Shown piece by piece: positions 25,223 through 35,700 of a DNA stretch of 64,000 nt. Under the pieces are notes generated by a model, which worked only from the letters and a program-made list of their open reading frames with translations, was not told the origin of the DNA and ran no database searches. The translations under genes and the position numbers were made by a program. The DNA lies in NCBI GenBank assembly GCA_029260765.1, contig JAJDCP010000192.1, positions 1 to 64,000 on the forward strand. The letters are read 5' to 3'. Source of the DNA: Planctomycetota bacterium. Lineage in GTDB: Bacteria > Planctomycetota > J058 > JAJDCP01. How positions within the stretch are numbered: the stretch's first letter is position 1; each line of letters begins with the position of its first letter.

Positions 25223-25947
25223 CTCTGTTGCCCGGAGGCGGTCGCAAGATCACCCCCGGTAGTTTGTCGGTGCAGGAATTCGGACTGCAGCGTGATGACT
25301 TTATGGATCGCTGGCAAGAACAACCGCGATACAGACGCGGGGCCGCTGTTGGCGCCGCTGCGAGTGGCGGGCGGACCCGGTTACACCCGGCCGATGGCTG
25401 CCGCTCGGCTCCCCTGGAACCGCCAGGCAGATCTGTGCCGCCGGCGCACCCATGCGAGCCCGCGTGGCGTCGCTGCCTGCCAGGCTGGTCTGCGGCTGCC
25501 AGCCACGGTCCCTGCGCACGACGCTGGCAGCGGACCAGGGCTTGGGACTCCGAGAGAACTCTTGGGGCCTGGCGGAACGGCTGGGATGCCGTCCGCCAAA
25601 CGGGCACAGAAAACAGTTGCTGGGTCCGGGGGAGAACCGGCCACAGACCGGAGTCTGTTGCTTGACCTCAGAAGCCTGGTAGGGACGGGCTTTACGCCCG
25701 CCCGTTTCTCGCTGGAAGACCTTTGCTTCCGGTACATCGGGAGGGAGTCAAGAGGGCAACGTCTCTGAGTAGTGCCGGGACTGGTGGGAGGTCTACCCAT
25801 GGGCGCACGGGCTGATCCCCTGGGCCCTTCCGGTGGCTCGGACCGCGTCCGCCGGGGCAGTAGCTGGAACTTTGGCGCCTGGAGCTGCATCACCACTTAT
25901 CAGGAGGGGCGTCGTGACCGGATGGCTACTCGATCCCTGGAGCGCGC
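25223..25947. other. Gene-free stretch
   Basis: About 725 bp with no credible gene. Frames on both strands are Arg-, Pro- and Trp-rich and lack ribosome sites. The only recognisable item is the half-copy palindromic repeat at 25679-25713. The region lies between a truncated gene and two broken remnants, and looks like decayed coding sequence. Confidence 0.5.
25679..25713. repeat. Single half-copy of the GTAGGG palindromic repeat
   Basis: GTAGGGACGGGC, TTTA, then CGCCCGCCCGT form one hairpin matching the left half of the two-hairpin unit at 4-61, including the downstream TCTCGCT-like linker. It lies in a gene-free region. Confidence 0.6.
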
Positions 25948-26272
25948 CTACGAGATTTCTTCGACCTGCAAGAGGAAGCGCTGTCCGTGCCAACCGGTGT
26001 AGGAGTCCTGCAGGGCATACCCAGCGAATTGCCCGACAGAAACGGCCCGTGTGTGGGGCCCTGCCGGCACACCCTCCGCGTAGCCCATCAGCGTGCTCCG
26101 CCTCTGGTGATCCTGCGATCCATCCAACTCGTACATTCTGAGTTGGAGGGGACCCGGCGAGCCGATCGATGCACCGTCCACTGCGCCGCAGCGTTGCTTG
26201 CGATGACCCGAAACGTGTCATTGTAGGGGACGCGGAGTCGAGGACCAGAATGAGTGCATCGCGGTCTTTCAC
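25948..26272 (-). pseudogene. Frameshifted remnant of a beta-sandwich-type protein
   Basis: A GTG at 26272 with AGGAGATCGGAC before it opens a frame (DRDALILVLDSAS) that soon loses sense. Two shifts of frame recover YNDTFRVIASNAAAQWTV, then a longer good segment of about 75 codons with LRMYELDG, GYAEGVPAGPHT and GWHGQRFLLQVEEIS before the stop at 25948. The pieces read as one domain, apparently a C-terminal beta-sandwich of unknown family. The reconstruction depends on two frameshifts. Confidence 0.4.
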
Positions 26273-26435
26273 GTCCGATCTCCTCTTCGTGGGAGGTGCA
26301 ATGACCCACCCTCGACATGGTCTGTGGGTCCTGAGCTGGCTGGCCCCGACGACCTGTGGCCCTTGGCAACCGATTCTGGGGCAGCCTTGAACCGACTGAG
26401 ATACCCGTTCGCCGAGCCTACCATTCGTCACATGA

Positions 26436-26672
26436 CTTTCCACACAAAGTATACTTTGCCGGCGGGAAGGCATCGAGATCCTGAAGGAGGTCGAGCTGAC
26501 GCTGGCCCTCCTGGACGACGCAGCCCTGGGCGACCACCACTACAAGATCTTCAAATACCGGGGCGGCCAACGGATGAAGCCGCAGGTGCTGCTGCTCGAT
26601 TCCGAAGAGAGCCTGCTGCACCGCGCCGACGACCTGACCCTCGACGCCCTCCGGCGATGGCTCGAGAACTGA
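26436..26672 (+). pseudogene. Start-less gene fragment
   Basis: An open frame of 78 codons with gene-like G/C third positions, reading IEILKEVELTLALLDD, HHYKIFKYRGG, then LDALRRWLEN at the stop (26672). It has no usual start codon after the in-frame TGA at 26433. The adjacent frame reads KVYFAGGK just upstream, so a frameshift near 26465 may have broken the gene. A perfect 12-bp palindrome AAAGTATACTTT (26446-26457) lies at its 5' side. Family not recognised. Confidence 0.4.
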
Positions 26673-26873
26673 GACGCGACGCGGCGCGCGCTGCTGTCGC
26701 CTGGTGGCCGTCGCGCCCATTGGAAAAACGCCCGGGCGCAAAGTAGAATGGGCGGGGAGAGCGGCCGAAGGAGCTCTGCCGAGCCGGGATGCACGGGCGT
26801 CGCACCGCAGGCGACGGAACGGCCTGGTGTACGGACGGTGTGAGCGCTTTCGTTGCCGGCAACCGGAGAGACC

Positions 26874-27539
26874 ATGAACGACCTCCTTACCCGCGGGTTG
26901 CTTCTAGCGGTCGAGCAACAAGCACACCTCATTGACGTCGTGGGCGAGCGCCCGTGGAGGTACGATCTAGACGCGGGGACGCTGAGGTTTGGCGACTTCC
27001 TGACCTTCTCCGTCGAGCTGCTGGGGACCTGGGCGCACGGCGACAGCACTTTTCTCTGGGCGTGGGCCAACGAGCAACGCTGGCTGTCTGACCGCGTCCT
27101 GCGCCAGGCGCTGACGGTGAAGGCGATGGGCGAGGCAAATGACGACACCTTGCTCACCCATCCCGTGCACGCGGTGGGCCAACACGATGCCTTCGTTCTC
27201 TGCATGGCTCTCGCGGGAGTGCTGGAGGATGTCACCGCGCTCTATCGGGGGCCCCACGGGGGCGGCGAGATGTTCCTCGTCGTGACCGACCCCCAGCTCG
27301 CCCTGCCTCCACCGACCACCATTCGCACCATTCGCGTGCTCGGAGAGGGTATGGACCTCGGGCTCGCCGAGCCGGAGGCCGCTGTCGACCACTATCTGAC
27401 CACCCGCGGCTTCAACCTCGACAAGGTGGGCGGCACCTGGACGTGCACCCACCCCGGGGGAGCGAATCTGGAGCTCGAGTTTAATCCCGGCGGGCGGCTC
27501 GTGCGGATGGAGGGGGTCCAGGAGCCAGAGTCGTTGTAG
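26874..27539 (+). CDS. DUF6882-like protein
   Basis: 221 residues from the ATG at 26874 (CCGGAGAGACC upstream). It is cytoplasmic, with TFLWAWANEQ in the middle and HPVHAVGQHDAFVL later, a layout resembling DUF6882 proteins of unknown role. It is the first intact gene after the decayed stretch at 24.1-26.8 kb. Confidence 0.75.
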   Translation: MNDLLTRGLLLAVEQQAHLIDVVGERPWRYDLDAGTLRFGDFLTFSVELLGTWAHGDSTFLWAWANEQRWLSDRVLRQALTVKAMGEANDDTLLTHPVHAVGQHDAFVLCMALAGVLEDVTALYRGPHGGGEMFLVVTDPQLALPPPTTIRTIRVLGEGMDLGLAEPEAAVDHYLTTRGFNLDKVGGTWTCTHPGGANLELEFNPGGRLVRMEGVQEPESL

Positions 27540-27649
27540 GCCGCTCTCACGGGCAGGACCTCGTCATCAGCGCCCAACAGCTTGCGGTTGCGACGTCGAC
27601 TCCTCGGGCTCCTCGCCGATGGCCACAAGGCGCCACCAGCCGAAAAGAC

Positions 27650-29518
27650 TCAAGGATCAGCAAACAAGCCATGCAGCATCAAGGCGCTGCGATGCTCCCA
27701 ATACCGCTCGACTCCCGCCTGCAGGCAAGCGTCAAGGAGCTGTAGACCACGCCCCCGCGCGCCTGAAGTGAGGGCATGGACCGCCGCGAAGAAATGGCCC
27801 TCACACTGCCTCTCGGCGCGCAGCTCAGGGAGAACTCCCTGCAAGTGCAGGTCTAGATCTGACACGGGCGCGCCGCTCAGAACCCCGACCAGTGCCCGGA
27901 AGTAGGAAGAGCGGTCGCTGGTCGCCAAAATCGTATTCAGCATCTCGCCTGTGGCAATGTCCCGGTCGCCGGCGAAACAAAGGCAGGCGAGGCGGTACAA
28001 GCGCAGGTAGTCTGGCTGCACCTCTGTCTGTTGCAGCTTGAGCGCCTGGTCGAAGAGCGCCTCCGCCTCGAGCCATCGGCCCAGGTCGAAATGGGCGCGG
28101 GCCTGCTCTGCGACCCAGCGAGGGCGCCCGGGCTGATCGATCCGGAGCTGCGCCAGGATCTCCAGACAGCGCTCTCCCTCCCCGGCCAGCAGCGCTGCTT
28201 CGGCCAGCTGGCCCCGATGCTCGGGCTCTTGCAACGGAGCGCTGTCGAGCAGCTCAAAGGCGCCCCTGTACTCGGCCAGTGCGCTCAGAGCCCGGGCCTT
28301 GGCGAGCAGACAGGGGATGTCCTGCGAGGCCCCCAGCGCCTGGTCCGCCAGATCGCGGGCGTTCTCCGGCTCGCCGCGCCGCAGCTCGTAGTCGCTGGCG
28401 ATGCGCCAGAAGACCCTGTCCATCTCCTCCCGGACTTCGAGCACAGCCCTCCGCGCAGGCACGTACCAGGTGTCGCCTGCGCGTGTGTCGGAGTCGTGCC
28501 CGAAGACGCGGTCCCGCACCCCCACCCAGAGGGGAAAGCTGCCCGCAGCCTGGGGGACTCCCTCGATCTGACCCGTGCGGGCATCGAAGCCCAGACCCTC
28601 GGGAAGACCCGTGATCAAGTACTCAGGTTCAGTCACGAAGTCGGAGCGCAGCCCGATCTCCCCCGCCCAGGGCACGCCCTGGAGCGCCGGCTGCAGCACG
28701 ACCTCGACCCGGGTGGTGAGCGTGGAACGGTCGACGACCAGGAACGGAACACGCGCGGCCAGCTTGTCGTCGATCCACAGCAGCAGCTGGTATTGACCGG
28801 GTTCCCAGTACCCCGGCGTCTCCCAACCCCAGGTGCCACCGTGGGAGCTGAGCCCCTGCGCAGGCAGATCCTTCGTGCTCACATCCTGATAGATCTTGTC
28901 CCCCGCACGAAAAATGCGGGTGGTCTCCTCGAAGTGGCTTTCCTGGCCGCGGCACGCGAACGCGTAGCCCCAGACCAACGAGGCGAGCTCGTCGACGCCG
29001 TAGACCAGCCGGTGATCGCCCAAGGTGCTCGCATCGCCGGGCAGCCCCGCTCCGAGGCGAACCTCGACAAGCTCGTAGCTCGGCCCGGAGATGCCGGAGA
29101 AGTCGCCCGCGGCAGCGCGGACCTCGATCTGGAGCGGGAACTTGTAGTAGACCTCCTCCGCGGGATCGCCAATGCCCACCGTGAATGCGTAGCTGCCCGC
29201 CTCCCGGGGGACAAAGCGCAAGTAGGGGTCGCCGGGGTCGGACAACAGCCAGAGCGGCTGTCCCTCGCCTTCGACCAGATAGCGCGCGGGCTCGGGAACA
29301 TCGCCGCTGAAACGCAACCTGAGGGCGTAGGGAACACCGACCTCGCCGTCGGGGGCGAGGCTGAGCAGGCTGATGTTCCGGGGCGTGTAGGCCGGAGACA
29401 GCTGGGCTGCGGACCGGACCACATCGTCAGGCGGCGACCAGGCGGGTTGTTTGGGTTCAGGGGCTCGGCAGGCCGGCAGAAGCACACACAGCACAGGCAA
29501 CAAAGGAAGAATCCGCAT
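27650..29518 (-). CDS. Lipoprotein with putative Ig domain and TPR-like region
   Basis: The ATG at 29518, preceded by GGGAGGTGTACG, gives 622 residues. The lipobox is LPAC (Cys near 17). Residues 60-300 are beta-rich. At about 320-360, GLPEGLGFDARTGQIEGVP is the signature of He_PIG/cadherin-like putative Ig domains. The C-terminal third is TPR-like, with RWLEAEALFDQALKLQQ. It is an envelope protein of unknown role. The longer ORF to 29905 overlaps the divergent FabH-like gene and was rejected. Confidence 0.83.
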   Translation of the reverse strand: MRILPLLPVLCVLLPACRAPEPKQPAWSPPDDVVRSAAQLSPAYTPRNISLLSLAPDGEVGVPYALRLRFSGDVPEPARYLVEGEGQPLWLLSDPGDPYLRFVPREAGSYAFTVGIGDPAEEVYYKFPLQIEVRAAAGDFSGISGPSYELVEVRLGAGLPGDASTLGDHRLVYGVDELASLVWGYAFACRGQESHFEETTRIFRAGDKIYQDVSTKDLPAQGLSSHGGTWGWETPGYWEPGQYQLLLWIDDKLAARVPFLVVDRSTLTTRVEVVLQPALQGVPWAGEIGLRSDFVTEPEYLITGLPEGLGFDARTGQIEGVPQAAGSFPLWVGVRDRVFGHDSDTRAGDTWYVPARRAVLEVREEMDRVFWRIASDYELRRGEPENARDLADQALGASQDIPCLLAKARALSALAEYRGAFELLDSAPLQEPEHRGQLAEAALLAGEGERCLEILAQLRIDQPGRPRWVAEQARAHFDLGRWLEAEALFDQALKLQQTEVQPDYLRLYRLACLCFAGDRDIATGEMLNTILATSDRSSYFRALVGVLSGAPVSDLDLHLQGVLPELRAERQCEGHFFAAVHALTSGARGRGLQLLDACLQAGVERYWEHRSALMLHGLFADP

Positions 29519-29868
29519 CGTACACCTCCCAGATCTCTGCCGAGCAAGACACCGAGTAGCAGATCCCATTCGCTGCTTTGTTGTAGCTGCGCATCCGCCG
29601 GTGTCGACCAGGGAGGCCTGGCCCCCGATCCGGTAGCGTAGCCTCAGAGCGACATGCTGGGCAGCAAACAGCGCCTCGCGCAGCGGCCGGTCTGGACCGC
29701 ACCTACCTGCACGGCTGATGCGCCACGAGGTCTCCGCGCTCGACGACCGCGACGGAAAGAGGGATGCGGAGGACTGGAGGGAACACCTGAGAACTTCCGT
29801 GCTCTCGATTCGAGGCTGCTGTAGACTCTGCCCACGCACACCAGCCTGGAACCACGTGGAGGAGTCCG

Positions 29869-30876
29869 ATGCTCGCAGAGAAACGCTTCTCGGTGAAGAT
29901 CGCATCGATGGGAATGGTCATCCCTTCGGGCAAGATCAACAATGAAGAGATCATCAAGAAGATCCAGGCGAGCACTCCTGATGCCGATTTCCTCAACGAA
30001 GAGTGGATCGTGCGGCGGGTCGGCATCCTCGAGCGGCGTCGCTGCCTGCCCGAAGAAGACCTGGTCACGACCTCCGGCGCCGCCCTGAAGCAGGCGCTCG
30101 AGCGGGCGGGTTGGGATCCGATGGAGCTCGACTTCATCATCCTGGCATCGATCTCGACCTTCCTCGATCCCAAAGGCAGCGCGATTCCTGCCATGGCCTG
30201 CAAGATCCAGGAGCAGACGGGTTGCTTCAACGCCTTCGCCTACGACATGTTCTCGGCCTGCAGCGGCTTCGTCTACGGGATCGGGCAAGCGGTGGCGTTC
30301 ATCGAGTCGGGCATGGCGCGCAAGGGGGCCTTGTTGTGCTGTGAGAACCACGACAAGGGGCTGAATTACAAGGACTTCAAGTCCAGCATCCTGATCGGCG
30401 ACGTCAGCACGGCCACCCTGTTGGAGAAGTCGGAGACCTCCGCGATCTCCAACATCGAGCTGCGCGCCAACAATGAGAGCTGCCTCAGCGACATCATCCG
30501 TCTGCCGCTGTCGAAGGCCGGCGAGCAGGGATACTTCTCACTGGACGGGCGCAAGGTGTTCAAAGAGGGCGTGAACACCATGACCGAGCTGACCCGCCGC
30601 GCGCTCGCACACAACGGCTTGACCCCAGAGACGGTCGATTGGTTCATCTACCATCAGGCCAACAAGGTCATGCTCCAGAGCGTCGGCAAGCGGGTGGGGA
30701 TCCCCGCAGAAAAGAACCTGATGAACCTCGAGTACATGGGGAACACGACCGCGGGCACCATTCCCTCGGTGCTGTGCGAGAACATCGACAACGGCAAGAT
30801 CCAGCGCGGGCACAAGGTGCTGTGCACGGCTTTCGGCGGAGGTTTGACCTCGGGCTGCTTGCTGTTGGATTTCTGA
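29869..30876 (+). CDS. 3-oxoacyl-ACP synthase III (FabH-like)
   Basis: 335 residues with the complete thiolase-fold triad: Cys in FSACSG (near 131), His in YHQANK (near 261), and Asn in YMGNTTAGT (near 290). The C-terminal FGGGLTSG glycine loop is also present. It condenses an acyl donor with malonyl-ACP or a related acceptor. Standing alone, without other fab genes, it may serve a specialised acyl or secondary-metabolite pathway rather than housekeeping initiation. GGAGGAGTCCG precedes the ATG. Its stop is 4 bp from that of the convergent lipoprotein gene. Confidence 0.93.
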   Translation: MLAEKRFSVKIASMGMVIPSGKINNEEIIKKIQASTPDADFLNEEWIVRRVGILERRRCLPEEDLVTTSGAALKQALERAGWDPMELDFIILASISTFLDPKGSAIPAMACKIQEQTGCFNAFAYDMFSACSGFVYGIGQAVAFIESGMARKGALLCCENHDKGLNYKDFKSSILIGDVSTATLLEKSETSAISNIELRANNESCLSDIIRLPLSKAGEQGYFSLDGRKVFKEGVNTMTELTRRALAHNGLTPETVDWFIYHQANKVMLQSVGKRVGIPAEKNLMNLEYMGNTTAGTIPSVLCENIDNGKIQRGHKVLCTAFGGGLTSGCLLLDF

Positions 30877-30880
30877 GCAG

Positions 30881-32491
30881 CTACTCCTGCTGTACATCCC
30901 ACTTCGACCGTGTGTAGCTCGAGGCCAGAGCCTCGGGCGTTCCCACTCGGGCCGTGCCTGCTTCCTCGCTGCCCTCGAGATAGCCGACGAACTCCAGGAC
31001 CGCGTCGGCCTGGCCCCTCTGCGCGGCAAACAGTCCAACCAACTCATTGGCTGGCAGCACTTTGCGGCCCAGCATCTCCTGGAGCTCAAGCGGCAGGCCC
31101 GCCCTGGCTCCGTCAGGGCGGTAGGCTTTGTAGACCAGCTCCGAGCAGACGATGCTGTCGTCTGTGATGAAGTCGAAGTTGAAGTCGTAGGGCTTGTTCC
31201 AGTGTCCGCACGCGACCAACAGGGCCTGCAAACGGTCCAGCTTCGACAGCCGGGGACGCAACACGGCCACATAGTCGGCCGCACAGGAATGCTCGAGGCT
31301 GTTGACAATCACGCCTTCGGAGACAGCCTCGATGACCTCTGCTGGCCTGCCGTGGACGGGCTGCTGGTAGGCCGTCAGCAGGCTCGGATGGCGGTCTTGA
31401 AGCAGTCCCAGGACAGAGTCATAACCTTCGTGCGTGAGCCAGGCCGCCACCTCGGGATCGGCCTCGAAGAAGCCTGCCAGCTGGTCGAAACTGCCCAGGT
31501 ACAGCGCCGCATGCGGCCAGAAGCCGGGCAGTCCTATGTTGCTGAGGTACCAGTTGCGCCTCTCGACGATGATGTCTCCCGGCTGCATCGAGCCGCGCAG
31601 GCTCTCGATCTGTTCCGGGCTGATCAGAGGCCCGCGCGCGGTGACGCGGGTGTCGCCCATCCACTCGGAGACCTCTTTCTGGACCGGGAACCAGAGGCGG
31701 AGCAGGCCCTCCTTCAGCAGATCCAGGCTGTTGCCCGCGAAATCGGCAGGCGTCTGGGTCGCGTCGCGCACCGCGATCGCTGCGTACAGCCTCTCGATTC
31801 CCTCCGGAATCCACAGATCAGGACTGTGGGGAAAGGCGCCGCGCAGCTCACTCCAGGCTCCGCCCAGGCTCTGCTGGTGCATGCGCAGCAGATGGATCTC
31901 CGCCAGACGCTGGACATGGATCATGTGGAACTTGAGGTTGGCGAAGCTGGCCCTGGGGATGCCCAGCGGAACATCCGCCTCGTCGAGGATGCTCTCATAG
32001 TCGCGCTGGCCGCTGAAGGCTTCGATGATCTGCGCCGCGCTGGCGGTCTGCTGCAGATGGAGCCAGAACGCGATGCCGAACGTGCGTGCATGGCGCCAGT
32101 GATCCTCGGAGCCGGCGAAAACGGAGAGCGCGGGGAAGACTTTGTAGGTCGTCTTCATGCGCTCGAGCGCCAGCTGGTGGTCGAGAAAAGCCTGCCAGAG
32201 CTGCTTGAGACGCCGCCGTTGCGGCGGCGCCACCTGACCGGCGTCGGCGGGCAGCTCGCTGATCAGAGTCATCAACCCCTGCTCAACCTCGACCAGGCCG
32301 TTTCGGTAAGCGCGCAGCTCGAGCATGTCACGGGCGACTAGAGTCTCGAACTCGGCATCCGCCATGTCCTTGACGGGGTGCTGCTCGAACAGCGGACGCA
32401 GGTCGACAAAGGGCTCGGGCGGAGTGACGCTGCATGAGGCCAGCAAGGGCAGGCAGAGCCACAACAACATTCGACGGGGCGGCAACGACAT
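30881..32491 (-). CDS. Lipoprotein with YiiX/YebB-like (permuted NlpC/P60) domain
   Basis: The ATG at 32491, preceded by CAGGAGAGGAC, gives 536 residues. The lipobox is LASC. The first 310 residues are helical and unassigned. From about 320 the order is typical of YiiX-type permuted papain folds: MQPGDIIVERRNW, then GFWPHAALYLG with the His, and SIVCSELVYKAY with the catalytic Cys. Relatives hydrolyse or transfer amide or ester bonds in cell-wall or lipid substrates. The upstream peroxiredoxin remnant is on the same strand, 44 bp away. Confidence 0.85.
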   Translation of the reverse strand: MSLPPRRMLLWLCLPLLASCSVTPPEPFVDLRPLFEQHPVKDMADAEFETLVARDMLELRAYRNGLVEVEQGLMTLISELPADAGQVAPPQRRRLKQLWQAFLDHQLALERMKTTYKVFPALSVFAGSEDHWRHARTFGIAFWLHLQQTASAAQIIEAFSGQRDYESILDEADVPLGIPRASFANLKFHMIHVQRLAEIHLLRMHQQSLGGAWSELRGAFPHSPDLWIPEGIERLYAAIAVRDATQTPADFAGNSLDLLKEGLLRLWFPVQKEVSEWMGDTRVTARGPLISPEQIESLRGSMQPGDIIVERRNWYLSNIGLPGFWPHAALYLGSFDQLAGFFEADPEVAAWLTHEGYDSVLGLLQDRHPSLLTAYQQPVHGRPAEVIEAVSEGVIVNSLEHSCAADYVAVLRPRLSKLDRLQALLVACGHWNKPYDFNFDFITDDSIVCSELVYKAYRPDGARAGLPLELQEMLGRKVLPANELVGLFAAQRGQADAVLEFVGYLEGSEEAGTARVGTPEALASSYTRSKWDVQQE

Positions 32492-32534
32492 GTCCTCTCC
32501 TGGCAACAGGATGCTTCGGGGCCGCCAGCAGGAG

Positions 32535-32690
32535 TCATTCCGAAGCCGGAAAGCCCCCTTCCACCGCGGCCTCGAGCTCAGCGTACTCGGGCGTGAAGTC
32601 ACTGTAACGCACAAGGCCCTCGGGATCGATGACGATGCTCCAAGGAGGGTTCCGACCAGTCCTCCCCCCCGCGAAGTCGCACGTTGCCAC
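32535..32690 (-). pseudogene. C-terminal remnant of a peroxiredoxin (AhpC/TSA-like)
   Basis: Only the last 50 or so codons look like a real protein: NPPWSIVIDPEGLVRYSDFT and an acidic tail ending PASE. This matches the C-terminal strand-helix of redoxin/AhpC-TSA proteins. The frame continues upstream to 32816 as unrelated sequence overlapping the kinase start, so the thioredoxin-fold core with the peroxidatic Cys is gone. Confidence 0.55.
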
Positions 32691-32766
32691 GGCATCCGAC
32701 CCAAAGCGGTGGCCGGTTTTCGACATCAGGCTATGATGGAGCGATACCCTGTCTACGGAACAGTCG

Positions 32767-35700
32767 ATGGAATCCAGCGACATCCGCAATTTCTGGCTGA
32801 AGAAACTCGGCCGCAAGCTGCTGGAATCGAGCAGCGCTGCGACCCAGGAGCACAGCTACCGTTCCGACGACAGCGACCAGACCGCTCCGAGTGGCGCCCC
32901 TCCGCTGCCCAAGCGCGAGGCCTGCCCCACGCAGGGCTTGTTGGGCGCTGGCGGCATGGGAGAGGTGTTCCGGGCGCGCCAGGCCGAGCTCGAGCGCAAC
33001 GTGGCCGTCAAGAAGCTGCGGCGCGAGCGCCAGACGCCCATCGCCCGCACCAGCTTCCTCGCCGAAGCCGTCGTGACCGGCCAGCTCGAGCACCCGAACA
33101 TCGTGCCGGTGTACGCCCTGGCCGTCGATCCGGACGACGAGATCTTCCTGACGATGAAGTTGGTCGACGGCCAGACCTGGCAGACACTGATCCGCGACAC
33201 CCGCCGTGGCGATCTGCCCTTCCACCTCGAGATCCTCAACCAGGTCTGCAACGCAGTGGCGTTCGCGCATAGCAAGCACATCATCCACAACGACCTCAAG
33301 CCCAGCAACGTGATGGTCGGCGCCTTCGGAGAGGTCACGGTGCTCGACTGGGGCCTGGCCGTCTCCGACCGCCCGGTCCCCGATGGCGTCTCGCGGGTGC
33401 GTCACAAGTCGAAGCTGCAGACACCGGTCGGAACACCCGCATACATGGCGCCCGAGCTGGCGCTGGGATGCGGCGACCAGCTCGGGCCGGGGACCGACGT
33501 CTACCTGCTCGGTGCGGTCCTGTTCGAGTTGCTCGCCGGACACGCTCCGCATCGCATGCGCACTCTCGGCGAGGCCATCGACCACGCGGCCCGCGGTGCG
33601 CTCCCTCCGCTCCCCATCGAGGCGCCCGAAGAGCTGCGCAGGATCTGCACGCGGGCGCTGGCCCGTCTGCCAGCCGACCGCTTCGAGAGCGTCAAGGAAT
33701 TCCAGCGAGAGCTGCGCCAGTACACACAGCATCGCGAGAGCCTGACCCTGAGCGCACGCGCAGAAGAGAACCTGGCCGCCTGCGATCCCGCCAGGGAAGA
33801 CCACACCCGGCTGTACGACGAATTCGCTGTCTGCATCGGCGGCTTTGCGCAGGCTCGGGCGCTTTGGGAGGACAACCCCCACGCCCGAGACGGCGAGCAG
33901 CGCGCGCGTGTGCGCTTTGGCAAGGCGGCGCTGCAGCACGGCGATCTGGGCCTCGCCCACACGCAGCTCGAGCTTGCCCGCGAGCGCGCGCTGCCAGCCC
34001 CCGACCCGGAGCTGGCCGCGCTGGAAACCGCGATCGCTGCGCGCCGCGCCGCCCTCGCACGCGCGCACATCAGCCGACAGCGGCTCAGGACGGGCCTGCG
34101 GGTCGCGGCCAGCGCCCTCGTCTGCGCCCTGCTCGCCGGACTCTTGGGATCGGTCTGGGCGAACCGCGAGATTGAGAGCCGCAACCAGGCGCTCGAGGTA
34201 GAACGCGCCCTGGTGCTGGCCCAGCGCGATACCATCGCGCGCGAAAAGGGCAATGCCGAGAAACGGGGTGCGATCGCTGAACAGGCACTCGAGAAACTGG
34301 CAGGTGACGTCCAGAACAAGCTGAGCGGCGAACTGGGCAGTGAGCGGGCACAAAGAGTCGCCCAGAGTCTGCTGCGGTTCTCCCTCGAGGGCTGGCAGCA
34401 GCTGCGCGATGCAGACGTGGCATCGCAGCGCAGCACGCGGGGCAGCGCCCGGGTCCGTATCGAGCTGGGCAGTCTGCTGGGGAAGGTCTACGGCGCTTTC
34501 GACGAGGCCCTGGTCGAGCTGCGGGCCGCCGAGGCGACCCTGCTGACGTTGCTCCCTGCGAGCCCCGACGGGGCAGGCCAGGATCTGCTCAAGTGCCGCA
34601 CCGTCCTGGCATGGACTCTGGCGCAGACAGGCGAGCTGGCGGCCGCCCGCGAGCTGCTCGAGGCCGGTCTGCCCGCGGCCGAAGCGCTCGCGGCTCGCTC
34701 GCCGCCGGGCATGAGCACGCTTCTGTCGTTGCGGAACATGCTCGCGACGACCTACATCATGCTCGCATTACCCGCCCAGGCCCTGCCTCTGCTCGAAGCC
34801 AACATCGACGCACGGGCGGCGGCCCACAGCTCGGGGCTGGCCCCCGAGCTGGTCCGCGACCTGGCGGCAGACCTGCTGTTGTTGGCCAACTGTCAACGCA
34901 GCCTCGGCCAGATCGAGGCCGCCCGCGTCAGCCTGGCTCACGCTCTGGAAGTCGGAGAACGCGATCGACAGCTTGACCCCGACAACTGGCTGCACGGCGA
35001 CCGGGTGGCCACGACCCGCGAGCAGATCGCCGAGATGGTGGCCAACAACGGAGACAGCGAGCGCGCTGCCGCGCTGCTGGCACCTGCCATCGAGCATTGG
35101 CGGGCACGGATCCGGATCGATCCAGACAACAGCTTCCTGGCCAGGAAGCTGCTGAGCATGCTGATCATCAGCGCCAAGATCCACAGTGTCTCGCGCCAAC
35201 CCGAGCTGGCCCTGGCGCCCATCGAAGAGGCGGTGGGCTTCGCGGACGGCTTGTGCTCCTACCCGTTTCCTTCGATCAGCTTGCTCGAGCTGCGTTGGGA
35301 CGCGTACATGGTGCATGGCGATGCCCTGAGCAACTGCGGCAGTTACACCGAAGCACGGCAGGTCTACCTCGCAGCGTTGGCCTTGCTCAGCGCCGAAGGC
35401 ACGCTGCACGAAACCGAGAAACGTGCCCGACTGCTGGTCGAGCTGGGGGCGAATGCGGCGCTCTGCGGGCTGGCCGACGCATCGCTGGAGCATCTGATCG
35501 AAGGCCTGGGGCTGCTGGAAGAGCTCGAGCGTGGCGAGGATCTCGAGCGTTGCCGCGCCGATGCCTACCTGGGCCTGGCCCGCCTCAGCCCTGCCGAGTC
35601 CCGCCCTCTGCTCGAACAGGCCTTGCTCAGCTATCAACGCTGTCTGCAGATCGACCCACAGAACGTGCTGACGCTCTCGAAGTGGGCACCCGTGGCCATC

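Noticed and set aside
25228..25665. Plus-strand 145-codon frame in the decayed region
   Set aside because: Arg/Trp/Pro-rich, no ribosome site, no recognisable motif.
32325..33272. Plus-strand 315-codon frame across the YiiX-like gene start and the kinase start
   Set aside because: Out of frame with the kinase and Arg-rich; the kinase frame carries the conserved motifs.
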